This document shows positions 38,970 to 46,867 of a stretch of DNA of 64,000 nt, piece by piece. The position numbers were made by a program, and so were the translations under genes. The stretch covers positions 806,001 to 870,000 of the forward strand of contig NZ_RJKQ01000002.1 of NCBI RefSeq assembly GCF_003751845.1, read 5' to 3'. The notes below the pieces were generated by a model. It saw only the letters and a list, made by a program, of their open reading frames with translations. It was not told the origin of the DNA and did no database searches. The stretch's first letter is position 1. Each line of letters opens with the position of its first letter. Origin of the DNA: Enterobacter sp. BIGb0383 (GTDB taxonomy: Bacteria > Pseudomonadota > Gammaproteobacteria > Enterobacterales > Enterobacteriaceae).

Positions 38970-38998
38970 AAAAAAACCCCGGCGACCTGGCCGGGGTT
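38970..38998 (-). terminator. intrinsic terminator between terE and terF
   Basis: AACCCCGGC (38975-38983) pairs with GCCGGGGTT (38990-38998). On the minus strand the stem is followed by seven T residues (complement of 38970-38976). It lies 17 bp after the terE stop and 37 bp before the terF start. Confidence 0.85.
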
Positions 38999-39015
38999 GT
39001 GCGCACGTTAACGAA

Positions 39016-39591
39016 TTAAACGTTCACGCCGTGCTGGGCTGCCAGCGCGGACAGGCCGCCTGCGAAGCCCTGGCCAACAGCCTTGAATTTCCACTCTGCA
39101 CCGTGGCGGTACAGCTCACCGAAGATCATCGCGGTTTCGGTAGAGGCGTCTTCAGACAGGTCGAAACGGGCAATTTCAGCGCCGGTATCGTTGTTGTAAA
39201 CGCGCATAAAGCTGTTGCTTACCATGCCGAAGTTCTGCTTACGGGCTTCAGCGTCATAGATGGTGACGGCGAAAACCAGTTTTTTAACGTCAGCAGAGAC
39301 TTTGCCCAGCTCGATTTTGACCTGCTCGTCATCACCGTCGCCTTCACCGGTACGGTTGTCGCCCTGGTGCTCAACGGCGCCGTCGGTGCTCACTTTATTG
39401 TTGAAGAAAATAAAATGCGCATCGGACAGCACTTTGCCTTCGTCGCCAACGAGGAATACGGACGCATCCAGGTCGAATCCCTGGCCATCAGTCACACGTG
39501 CATCCCAGCCAAGGCCAACCATGGCGATATTCATGGTCGGTGCTTCTTTGGTCAGGGATACATTACCGCCTTTTACGAGAGAAACTGCCAT
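39016..39591 (-). CDS. terE: TerE, tellurium resistance TerD-domain protein
   Basis: A 191-residue single TerD domain. It opens with the family [13 protein letters not shown] and contains the acidic Ca2+-binding loop [14 protein letters not shown] near residue 80, followed by FAVTIYDAE and [20 protein letters not shown]. TerD-family proteins are cytosolic calcium binders that confer tellurite, colicin and phage resistance as part of the Ter complex. Paralogous to terD upstream (64-bp gap with a small hairpin). Confidence 0.96.
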   Translation of the reverse strand: MAVSLVKGGNVSLTKEAPTMNIAMVGLGWDARVTDGQGFDLDASVFLVGDEGKVLSDAHFIFFNNKVSTDGAVEHQGDNRTGEGDGDDEQVKIELGKVSADVKKLVFAVTIYDAEARKQNFGMVSNSFMRVYNNDTGAEIARFDLSEDASTETAMIFGELYRHGAEWKFKAVGQGFAGGLSALAAQHGVNV

Positions 39592-39656
39592 TTCTAGCTC
39601 CTGCTATGTGTTGATGTTAGGGCTGACAGCGCAGCCCTCAGTTAAAACGTTGTCCG

Positions 39657-40235
39657 TCAGGACGCGTTGATACCGTACTGCGCACACACGGAAGCCAGGC
39701 CACCTGCATAACCCTGACCAACCGCGCGGAATTTCCACTCGCCGGCGTTGCGATAGAGCTCACCGAACAGCATGGCCGTTTCGGTAGAGGCATCTTCGGT
39801 CAGATCGTAGCGCGCCACTTCGCTCTGGTTGTCATCGTTAACCAGACGAATAAATGCGCCAGAGACCTGGCCGAAGCTCTGGCGGCGAGCCTGAGCGTCA
39901 TGGATGGTGACCACGAAAATGATTTTGTCTACGTCAGCCGGGATCGCATCCAGTTTGATTTTCAGGGATTCATCATCCCCGTCGCCTTCACCGGTACGGT
40001 TGTCACCGGTGTGCGTTACCGAACCATCGGTCGATTTCAGGTTGTTGTAGAAAATAAAATCGGCGTCACCACGAACCTTTCCATTCGCTGCCAGCAGAAA
40101 CGCTGAGGCATCAAGGTCAAAGTCCTGGCCGTCAGTGGAACGGGCATCCCAACCCAGCCCAACCAGAACATTTTTCATTGTCGGCGCAGCTTTACTCAGG
40201 GATACGTTGCCGCCTTTGGAAAGAGAAACACTCAT
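39657..40235 (-). CDS. terD: TerD, tellurium resistance protein
   Basis: A 192-residue TerD-domain protein, [20 protein letters not shown] at the start, with the calcium loop [14 protein letters not shown] near residue 80 and the terminal [20 protein letters not shown]. TerD binds Ca2+ and with TerC is needed for tellurite resistance in model plasmids. It is 35 bp downstream of terC and nearly identical in layout to terE, indicating tandem duplication. Cytosolic, thought to associate with membrane TerC. Confidence 0.97.
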   Translation of the reverse strand: MSVSLSKGGNVSLSKAAPTMKNVLVGLGWDARSTDGQDFDLDASAFLLAANGKVRGDADFIFYNNLKSTDGSVTHTGDNRTGEGDGDDESLKIKLDAIPADVDKIIFVVTIHDAQARRQSFGQVSGAFIRLVNDDNQSEVARYDLTEDASTETAMLFGELYRNAGEWKFRAVGQGYAGGLASVCAQYGINAS

Positions 40236-40270
40236 AAATTTAACCTCTTACGTTAATATCAGATTGGTTG

Positions 40271-41326
40271 TCAGGCATCCGGAGACTGACCATCCTTTTC
40301 TTCAGCATCGGGCTTTTCCGGGAACATCACGCTCGCGATGATACCCACTGCCAGCACAGCCAGAACAACGTAAAGGCTGGTCGTGGCTTCGATACTGTAC
40401 CCATGGTGCCAGATATGGTCCGTGGCGTTCAATCCAAGCTTCACGGCAATGAAGAACAGAAGTGCGATAACCGCTTTCTCCAGATGCGCCAGGTACTGTT
40501 TCAGTCCCTCAAGTACAAAGTAGAGGGTACGCAGACCGAGGATAGCAAACATCATGGCGCTATAGACAATCAGCGGTTCACGGCTGACGGCAATAATGGC
40601 CGGTACGGAGTCAAACGCAAACATCACATCCGACAGTTCAACGACCGCCACACACAGCATCAGCGGGGTAGCATACAGGGCCGCTTTCTTACCGCGCCCG
40701 ATAGTCACGTCGTTGTTTTCCGGTTTTGCCAGCTCTTCATCCACTTCTTTCTGGGTCAGCAGGAAGGCATGACCTTTCAGCTTCGGCCAGATAGGGAAGA
40801 AACGCTTAACCAGCCGGTAGGCCATATGCTGGGAGTAATCCTCGATCTCGTCGTTATCATCACCGCTTTTCAGCATCATGACCGCCGTCCAGGCCACAAT
40901 AATGGCGAAGACAACTTCAACGTAAGGCCCCAGGCTCAGCAGGCTGGTACCGATGGCAACGAAGATGCCCCTGAAGACGATCGCACCGATAATCCCCCAG
41001 TAGAGGACGCGGTGGCGGTAGCGGTCAGGTACGGCAAACCACGAGAAGATAGCCATCATGACAAACAGGTTATCGACGGAGAGCACTTTCTCCAGGGCAT
41101 AACCGGTGACGAAGAGGCTGGCAACTTCAGCGCCGTGGTGGATATACAGGAACCCGGCAAACGCCATCGCAATCAGCACCCAGAAAATGGACCACAGCGC
41201 GGCACTTTTCAGGGAGATTGGCTTGTCATGACGGTGCATAAACAAGTCAATAAAAATGGCACCGACAGACAGCGCGATAAAAACGATGACTGTTTCAGTC
41301 GGAAAACCAATGTGTGTTGAAACCAT
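40271..41326 (-). CDS. terC: TerC, integral membrane tellurium resistance protein
   Basis: A 351-residue membrane protein with eight or nine helices. The two family-defining acidic helices are present: KVLSVDNLFVMM and VAVVELSDVMFAFDSVPA, carrying conserved Asp/Glu residues likely to coordinate metal. The cytosolic loop (FPIWPKLKGHAF, LTQKEVDEELAKPE) sits mid-protein and the C-terminal tail is charged. TerC/Alx-type proteins are linked to manganese export; in Ter systems TerC anchors the complex. It starts 23 bp after terB. Confidence 0.97.
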   Translation of the reverse strand: MVSTHIGFPTETVIVFIALSVGAIFIDLFMHRHDKPISLKSAALWSIFWVLIAMAFAGFLYIHHGAEVASLFVTGYALEKVLSVDNLFVMMAIFSWFAVPDRYRHRVLYWGIIGAIVFRGIFVAIGTSLLSLGPYVEVVFAIIVAWTAVMMLKSGDDNDEIEDYSQHMAYRLVKRFFPIWPKLKGHAFLLTQKEVDEELAKPENNDVTIGRGKKAALYATPLMLCVAVVELSDVMFAFDSVPAIIAVSREPLIVYSAMMFAILGLRTLYFVLEGLKQYLAHLEKAVIALLFFIAVKLGLNATDHIWHHGYSIEATTSLYVVLAVLAVGIIASVMFPEKPDAEEKDGQSPDA

Positions 41327-41349
41327 AGCTAACCCTTAAAGGATGATTA

Positions 41350-41805
41350 TCAGAGACCAAATTCAGCCGGCTCAAAACCAAGAGCGGTGGCGATTTCACG
41401 TACGGCTTTTTGCTCATCCTGGTCGAAGTTACCGTCGCTTTTGGCAACCGCAATTCCCACGCGCAGCGCGAGCTGGGCAGCTTCAGGCTGATCTTTCAGC
41501 GCCAGGATGTATTTCATGGTTTCGCCTTTGCCGATCTCCAGATCAAAGTCGAAACTTGAAACCAGTTTATTAAAGAACTCGATAACCTCGGTGGTTTCGA
41601 AAACTTTCAGTTCGTCAGAGGCACGCAGGAAACCAATCATTTTCTGCTTCTCTTCGGCGCTCACGCCGTCGCTGGAGACAGCGATACGGGCGCAGACAGC
41701 CACGGTGCCCTGCATAAACTTTTTGTTTTTGAAACGGCCAACCTGACGGGTCAGCTCATCGCGACCGGAGTTAATCGCGCTTTTAACTTTGTTAAAGAAA
41801 CTCAT
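41350..41805 (-). CDS. terB: TerB, tellurium resistance protein
   Basis: A 151-residue all-helical protein, the exact length of model TerB. The start MSFFNKVKSAINSGRDEL at 41805 is the family start; the open frame continues upstream into terA and is ignored. The acidic metal-binding segments SSDGVSAEEKQKM and KSDGNFDQDEQKAV are two EF-hand-like repeats. TerB associates with the inner face of the membrane with TerC. 22 bp after terA and 23 bp before terC. Confidence 0.96.
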   Translation of the reverse strand: MSFFNKVKSAINSGRDELTRQVGRFKNKKFMQGTVAVCARIAVSSDGVSAEEKQKMIGFLRASDELKVFETTEVIEFFNKLVSSFDFDLEIGKGETMKYILALKDQPEAAQLALRVGIAVAKSDGNFDQDEQKAVREIATALGFEPAEFGL

Positions 41806-41827
41806 GTGTAAACCCTCAGTGACTGTC

Positions 41828-42994
41828 TTACTTAGAACCTGATGACCAGCGAAAGCCCCAGCCAAACGCCCGATCCATTTCGGACTGGCCTTTAAAGTAC
41901 TGGTTAATGCGTTCGACTTTGATTGACCCGTTTTCATTCACCAGGCGAGCGATCGCGCACAGGGTGCGTTTGTTGTCGCCCTCTGTCAGGCGCGTTTCAA
42001 TCGGCGGCTGTTCCGGGACGTGAATGGTGACCACGCCGTCCGTTTTATCCCAGCTTGGCGCACCTTCGTAGATGAAAGCGTAGATCAGAATCTGACGCAG
42101 GTGTTTCCACTGCTGGCCGTTGACGTGCAGCCATTCGCCATCGGAGACATCGCCGGTACGGTCATCGCCCTGCAACTGGACAAAAGGCTCAGAGTGATAG
42201 TTACCAAAGGTGTCCCCCAGCGCCTGGATAACCCCTTTGCTGCCGTCCTGAAGTTCGACAAACGCCCCCAGGTCCAGATCGATACCTTTCGAGCCAAACA
42301 GGCCGCGCAGACCGGTAGCCGCGGTACCGCGATGCCAGTTGAGGTTAATGCGGATTTCACCGAAGTTGTCGCGTTTGGTCAGGCTGATTGCCGGCTTCTC
42401 TTTGGTCAGAGAAACTTTGCTCAGGCTTACCCGGTCAGCGGCAGGTGCCGGTGCCGGCGGCGGCGGCGGCGTCACTACCGGCGGCGGCGGAGCCGGTTCA
42501 TCGGCGATATTCACGCCAAAGTGTTCTGCCAGCGGCTGGAGACCACCGTTAAAACCCTGGGCGACAAAGCGGAATTTCCACTCGCCGTTACGGCGATAGA
42601 GTTCACCCAGAATCAGGGCGGCTTCCTGACGGCCGGAGAGATCGACGTTGCCGCTAACGAGCGAGCTTGCCCCCTGCAGGACATCAATCGTCAGGTTGCG
42701 CAGCCCGGAGACGGTCTGTCCCCCGTCGCAGGTCACCGTAAAGGCAATTTTCTCGACGTCAGGCTTCAGGCGATTTAACGCAACCGTAAAGGTGCTGTTA
42801 TTCCCTTCGCGGGTAAGGGACACGGTGCTGTCGTTGTTGTTCGGCTGTCCGTAGAAGACCATGTCGGCATCGCCCTGCACTTTCCCGTTCTGGAAAAGGC
42901 GGAAGGCGGAAGCGTCAACCGGGCCGCCGGACGTTACGCGAACGGTCAGTTCCTGGGCAGGAACCGGGGCGTTGCCCCCTGGAGTCAGGTTCAT
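41828..42994 (-). CDS. terA: TerA, tellurium resistance protein
   Basis: A 388-residue protein. Residues ~1-170 are a TerD-like domain (GELYRRNGEWKFRFVAQGFNGGL), then a Pro/Ala linker (PAPPPPVVTPPPPPAPAP), then a second region with SLTKREN-like SLTKRDN and a degenerate calcium loop GDDRTGDVSDGEW. This matches the TerA two-domain form. Its ATG overlaps the terZ stop by 1 bp, so translation is coupled. It probably links TerZ/TerD proteins into a larger complex. Confidence 0.95.
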   Translation of the reverse strand: MNLTPGGNAPVPAQELTVRVTSGGPVDASAFRLFQNGKVQGDADMVFYGQPNNNDSTVSLTREGNNSTFTVALNRLKPDVEKIAFTVTCDGGQTVSGLRNLTIDVLQGASSLVSGNVDLSGRQEAALILGELYRRNGEWKFRFVAQGFNGGLQPLAEHFGVNIADEPAPPPPVVTPPPPPAPAPAADRVSLSKVSLTKEKPAISLTKRDNFGEIRINLNWHRGTAATGLRGLFGSKGIDLDLGAFVELQDGSKGVIQALGDTFGNYHSEPFVQLQGDDRTGDVSDGEWLHVNGQQWKHLRQILIYAFIYEGAPSWDKTDGVVTIHVPEQPPIETRLTEGDNKRTLCAIARLVNENGSIKVERINQYFKGQSEMDRAFGWGFRWSSGSK

Positions 42995-43575
42995 TATTTC
43001 ACCACCGTCGCAACGATATCCGCGTGCATGTCGTCAATGGTACGGCCGCGACAGGCAAAGCCGTGCGCCGTGAAGTCCCAGTTGCCGTTATTGCGGCGCA
43101 GCGAGGCGATCACGATCCCGGTATGGGAACCCTGTTCGGTCAGTTTGTAACGTGCCAGCTCTTTGTTGCTCTGATCGACCACGCGGCAGAACGCGTTATC
43201 GACATCATTGAACGTCTGACCACGGAAGCTGTTCACGGTGAAAGCCAGGTACTCGACCTGCGCCGGAAGCTTGCCCAGATCGACCCGGATAACTTCGTCG
43301 TCACCGTCACCTTCGCCGGTCAGGTTGTCGCCGCTGTGGATCACGGAACCGCAGCGAGACTTCAGCGCCTGGAACCAGATGGTGTCGATTTTCTTACCGG
43401 TGCTGTCCATTAACACGCAGCCGGCATCGAGGTCGATAGAGTCGTTGCCACCAAACAAACCGCCAAAGAGTCCTTTTTTCTTGATCGGGTCCCATCCGAG
43501 CCCGAACTGCAGCTGGCTGAGCGAAGGGGATTGTTTGCTGAGTGATACCGTCTGGTTTTTGCTTAACGAAACCAT
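42994..43575 (-). CDS. terZ: TerZ, tellurium resistance TerD-domain protein
   Basis: A 193-residue TerD-domain protein and first gene of the ter operon. Start MVSLSKNQTVSLSKQSPSLS; family inserts KKGLFGGLFGGND and the calcium loop [13 protein letters not shown] are present. The end FACRGRTIDDMHADIVATVVK is TerZ-specific. GGAAAG lies upstream of the ATG. The promoter at 43640-43667 and an inverted repeat at the start of the transcript suggest regulated expression, plausibly by TerW encoded 5.5 kb away. Confidence 0.96.
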   Translation of the reverse strand: MVSLSKNQTVSLSKQSPSLSQLQFGLGWDPIKKKGLFGGLFGGNDSIDLDAGCVLMDSTGKKIDTIWFQALKSRCGSVIHSGDNLTGEGDGDDEVIRVDLGKLPAQVEYLAFTVNSFRGQTFNDVDNAFCRVVDQSNKELARYKLTEQGSHTGIVIASLRRNNGNWDFTAHGFACRGRTIDDMHADIVATVVK

Positions 43576-43611
43576 ATTTACTTTCCTTTAAATGGTATTG
43601 GCTGAGACAAC

Positions 43612-43634
43612 GCGAATGACGTTCATTCATTCGC
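43612..43634 (-). promoter_or_regulatory. inverted repeat at the terZ transcript start
   Basis: GCGAATGA (43612-43619) and TCATTCGC (43627-43634) are perfect inverted repeats with a 7-bp spacer; a nested GAATGA-CGT-TCATTC overlaps. It sits from about +1 of the predicted transcript, so it is either an operator or a 5' UTR hairpin. Confidence 0.55.
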
Positions 43635-43639
43635 AAAAA

Positions 43640-43652
43640 ATCATATCATGAT
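43640..43652. promoter_or_regulatory. shared 13-bp near-palindrome at the terZ promoter
   Basis: ATCAT-ATC-ATGAT, covering the -10 hexamer of the terZ promoter. The same motif with one base changed (ATCAT-AAC-ATGAT) lies at 43806-43818 beside the -35 of the divergent promoter. Confidence 0.55.
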
Positions 43653-43667
43653 GAAGTTCTCTGACAA
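43640..43667 (-). promoter_or_regulatory. sigma-70 promoter of terZABCDEF
   Basis: On the minus strand -35 TTGTCA (43667-43662), 16-bp spacer, -10 TATGAT (43645-43640). Both hexamers match five of six consensus bases. Predicted start near 43633, about 58 bp before the terZ ATG. Confidence 0.75.
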
Positions 43668-43805
43668 GGCAAATTTTGGTGGTTTTTTATCACACCCACT
43701 CCGGGGACCGTTTTTTACGCGAAAAACAAAACATAACAAATTGAAATATATGCAATAAGTAGAAATACATTTATTTTTCGATGTCGCTCACAGAAAAGGT
43801 TTTAA

Positions 43806-43818
43806 ATCATAACATGAT
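43806..43818. promoter_or_regulatory. shared 13-bp near-palindrome at the ATP-grasp operon promoter
   Basis: ATCAT-AAC-ATGAT, identical to 43640-43652 at 12 of 13 positions. Its last T is the first base of the -35 hexamer. A protein binding both sites could coordinate the divergent operons. Confidence 0.55.
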
Positions 43819-43846
43819 TGACATGGCCTATGGACATTCATAGACT
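43818..43846 (+). promoter_or_regulatory. sigma-70 promoter of the ATP-grasp/PRTase operon
   Basis: -35 TTGACA (43818-43823, consensus), 17-bp spacer, -10 TAGACT (43841-43846, four of six). Predicted start near 43853. Confidence 0.7.
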
Positions 43847-43894
43847 CATCGAACTGTCTTATTGGGCTCATCTCATCAGGTAATCGTAAAGGGC

Positions 43895-44953
43895 ATGAAA
43901 AAAAACATTTGGCTTATGGAAGGCTTATCGTCTCAGCGGGATATCATTCTTGGCATTAAGTCCTTCTCAAAAAAAAATCAGACTGACATCGCCATTTTTG
44001 CTTCCCACCGCCACGAGAGAAACGAAATCCTCTCCGTGGCGGATCGCGCTTTGATAGAGCCTCAGGATGCCGAAGAACGCCTTGCCTTTATCCTCAGCAC
44101 CGTCGCGCAATGGGGGATCGATGCCATCCATACCGGGCGTAACTGCGGCTGGTTTGAGGCGCATCGTGCGCAAATTGAAGCCAGCGGCGCCTCGCTCACC
44201 ACCGGCTCCTCAGACCCGGATCATTTTGCGCTCGCCGATGACAAAGTGAGCTTCGCCGAACTGATGGCGAAACACGGCCTTCCCGTGGTGCCCTCTGTCC
44301 GCATTAACGATATTGAGACGCTACAGGCCCGGATTGAGAATCCGCCCTTTGCCAGCGAGCCGCTTTGCGTCAAGCCCGTTACCGGCATTTATGGCATGGG
44401 TTTTTGGCGTTTTGATGACAGCGTCTCCCCGATGGCGGTCTTTAATCATCCCGAGCAGCGTCGTGTTCACCCGCAGCACTATTTAACGGCGCTGGCCGGG
44501 GCGGAAACCTTTACGCCGCTGGTGTTAATGCCCTGGCTTCCCGGCCCGGAATACTCCGTGGACATCCTGGCAGAGAACGGCAAGGTGCTGGCGGCGGTCG
44601 GACGCCGTAAAGAAGGGGCGCTGCAGTATCTGGTCAATGAAGGTGAAGCCTTCCGCTTAGCCTGCGCCTGCGCCGAACTGATGCAGGCTGACGGCCTGGT
44701 CAACGTCCAGACCCGCAATGACAGCAGCGGCAAGCCGCTTCTGCTGGAGATCAATATGCGCCCGTCCGGCGGGATCGGCTACACGCTGCACAGCGGCGTC
44801 AATTTACCAGGCATGTTTGCCGCCCGTCGGCTGGATCAGCTCCAGGCCGAAGAGGTCACGGCGATGGCGAAGAGCGATTTCAAACCCGCCATCGTCAGGT
44901 CGGTAACGGATGTTATCAACTACTCGCCGACGTTAACCAACCGACTGAATTAA
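43895..44953 (+). CDS. ATP-grasp enzyme of the ter-linked biosynthetic module
   Basis: A 352-residue ATP-grasp ligase. Landmarks: CVKPVTGIYGMGFWRF (ATP-binding Lys and glycine loop), MPWLPGPEYSVDIL and the metal-binding LLEINMRPSGGIGYT. The ATG at 43895 is preferred over a TTG frame start at 43862 because AAAGGG precedes it, though spacing is short. ATP-grasp enzymes join a carboxylate to an amine or thiol through an acyl phosphate. In Ter loci this gene is known to travel with PRTase, HAD and CitE-like genes and was predicted from comparative genomics to help make a nucleoside-like metabolite. First gene of the five-gene operon. Confidence 0.85.
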   Translation: MKKNIWLMEGLSSQRDIILGIKSFSKKNQTDIAIFASHRHERNEILSVADRALIEPQDAEERLAFILSTVAQWGIDAIHTGRNCGWFEAHRAQIEASGASLTTGSSDPDHFALADDKVSFAELMAKHGLPVVPSVRINDIETLQARIENPPFASEPLCVKPVTGIYGMGFWRFDDSVSPMAVFNHPEQRRVHPQHYLTALAGAETFTPLVLMPWLPGPEYSVDILAENGKVLAAVGRRKEGALQYLVNEGEAFRLACACAELMQADGLVNVQTRNDSSGKPLLLEINMRPSGGIGYTLHSGVNLPGMFAARRLDQLQAEEVTAMAKSDFKPAIVRSVTDVINYSPTLTNRLN

Positions 44954-44964
44954 GGAAGCGGAGC

Positions 44965-46101
44965 ATGTCTAACAAGACGGGCGGTACTCTTTATCGCCAG
45001 ACCCTGTCCTGCGGCACTATCCAGGTTGAGAGCACCCAGGGCGATTATCCCCTGGACGCGCTGTTCGACATCGCGGAGCGTCGCAATCCTAAGCGCGCCT
45101 TTCTGTTTGTCAGCAAGGTGCTGGGTCGACATATTCCCGTCCCGCCCTCGGTGATGCGTCAGGCCTATCGCCAGCTTGCCGGGCAGTTTCCGCAGGATAT
45201 CGCCGGTCCGGTGCTGGTGATCGGCATGGCCGAAACCGCGGTCGGCCTGGGCGCGGGCGTCTTTGACACCCTACGCCATCAGGACGCGGTTTACCTGACC
45301 TCGACCCGGCATCCCGTCGACGGTGAGCTGCTCTGCGAGTTTAAAGAAGAGCATAGCCACGCCACGGACCACTTAATTTATCTCCCGGATTCGCCGGAGA
45401 AGCGTCGGCGCGTGCATGACGCACGCACCCTGGTGCTGGTAGATGATGAAGCCACGACCGGAAACACCTTTATCAATCTGCTGTCCGCCCTTCGCGCCAG
45501 CGGTGCGCTGGAGAAGCTGGAGCGGGTGGTGGTGGTCACGTTGACGGACTGGAGCGGCGACGCTCTGCGCCAGCGCTGTCCGCTGCCGGTCGAGAGCCTC
45601 TCGCTGGTCAAAGGCCACTGGCAGTGGCATGCCGATCCGGATGCGCCGCTGCCGGTGATGCCGGCGGTGAATGTCACCTCGCGTGGATCGGTCCCGATTG
45701 TCGGCAGACAGTCGTGGGGAAGACTGGGTATGATCGAGTCGGGTCAGGATCTGGGACGACATATTACGGTGTCCGCCGAAGAGAAAGTGCTGGTGCTGGG
45801 CAGCGGCGAGTTTGTCTGGGAACCCTTCCTGCTGGCAGAGCGCCTTGAGGCGCAGGGCGCGACGGTGCTGTATAGCTCGACAACGCGCTCCCCGATTGCC
45901 ACCGGGTTTGCCATCCAGTCCGCAATTGCCTTTACCGATAACTACGGCCTGGGCATTCCTAACTTTGTCTATAACGTTGCCCACCAGCAGTTCGATCGTA
46001 TCCTGCTGTGTACGGAGACCCCCGCCAGCAGCGTGGACACTCTTTTACTGAACGCCCTGGCGAAGGTCGCGCCAGCCGTGGAGATCGTCACCTATGAATA
46101 A
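44965..46101 (+). CDS. phosphoribosyltransferase with TRSP domain (ter-linked)
   Basis: A 378-residue protein. The PRPP-binding loop reads TLVLVDDEATTGNTF near residue 155, the type I PRTase motif. Upstream GPVLVIGMAETAVGLG forms the core strand. The C-terminal ~150 residues from SRGSVPIVGRQSWGRLG are the TRSP-type extension found only in Ter-linked PRTases. It probably transfers a ribosyl-phosphate to or from a base-like intermediate. It starts 11 bp after the ATP-grasp gene with an AAGGAAGCGGAG ribosome site, and its end overlaps the HAD gene by 8 bp. Confidence 0.85.
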   Translation: MSNKTGGTLYRQTLSCGTIQVESTQGDYPLDALFDIAERRNPKRAFLFVSKVLGRHIPVPPSVMRQAYRQLAGQFPQDIAGPVLVIGMAETAVGLGAGVFDTLRHQDAVYLTSTRHPVDGELLCEFKEEHSHATDHLIYLPDSPEKRRRVHDARTLVLVDDEATTGNTFINLLSALRASGALEKLERVVVVTLTDWSGDALRQRCPLPVESLSLVKGHWQWHADPDAPLPVMPAVNVTSRGSVPIVGRQSWGRLGMIESGQDLGRHITVSAEEKVLVLGSGEFVWEPFLLAERLEAQGATVLYSSTTRSPIATGFAIQSAIAFTDNYGLGIPNFVYNVAHQQFDRILLCTETPASSVDTLLLNALAKVAPAVEIVTYE

Positions 46102-46867
46102 GCCCGTTGTGTTAAGCGATCTCGACGACACGCTATTTCAGACCCGCCGAAAAATGGTCGATGAGCTGGCGCTGGAGCCTTTTCGCACCGGCGCGCTGGA
46201 CAGAAGCCTGTCACCGCGCAGCTTTATGACCGAAGAGCAGTCTATGCTGGTGGACTGGCTGCTGGAGCAGGCCGAGCTGATCCCCGTCACGGCACGCGGC
46301 ACGGAAGAGATCAGCCGGGTACAGATCCCGTTTCGCTCCTGGGCGATTGCCACCCACGGTGCCGTGATCCTCAACCCGCAGGGCGAGCCGGATGAAGAGT
46401 GGAAAGCACTGATGCTACAGCGCCTGGCCCCCTATGGCGAAACGCTGACGACCATGCAGCAGCGCATCACCGATATGATGGCCGAGCGGGGCATCAACGC
46501 CTGGGCGCGTATTAACTACGAGTATGGCGATGTCCCGGTCTATCTGGTGATGAAGCACCGTGACAGCACGCGGATTGACGAACTCTATGCCATTGCCGAT
46601 GAGATTGAGCAGATCTTCCCCGGCGAGCGTTTTTATATTCACCGTAACAGTAACAACGTGGCCTGGCTGCCGCACCCCGTCGAAAAAGGGCTGGCCGTGA
46701 CCTGGCTGCTGGATAAACTGCGGGCGGAGCGCGGCGTATTCCCGGTTATCGGCCTCGGCGATAGCTTAAGCGATCACCGCTTTATGAAGCTGTGTAGCTG
46801 GTTCGGGATCCCCCGTCAGAGTCAGTTTGCCGAGGCGATTTCCCGCCGCGTTTTTGGAGAAGAATAA
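46094..46867 (+). CDS. HAD family hydrolase (ter-linked)
   Basis: A 257-residue HAD phosphatase of the Cof/sucrose-phosphatase-like type: motif I LSDLDDTLFQTR, motif II VTARGTEEI, Lys in HPVEKGLAV, motif IV GLGDSLSDHRF. The C2-type cap lies between residues ~80 and 190. It would dephosphorylate an intermediate of the nucleoside-like pathway. Starts within the PRTase gene (8 bp overlap), and its TAA overlaps the next ATG by 1 bp, a tightly coupled arrangement. Confidence 0.87.
   Translation: MNKPVVLSDLDDTLFQTRRKMVDELALEPFRTGALDRSLSPRSFMTEEQSMLVDWLLEQAELIPVTARGTEEISRVQIPFRSWAIATHGAVILNPQGEPDEEWKALMLQRLAPYGETLTTMQQRITDMMAERGINAWARINYEYGDVPVYLVMKHRDSTRIDELYAIADEIEQIFPGERFYIHRNSNNVAWLPHPVEKGLAVTWLLDKLRAERGVFPVIGLGDSLSDHRFMKLCSWFGIPRQSQFAEAISRRVFGEE

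Noticed and set aside
40268..41320. Plus-strand open frame covering terC
   Set aside because: Exactly opposite a conserved membrane protein; its translation is rich in His, Gln, Asn and Arg with no domain.
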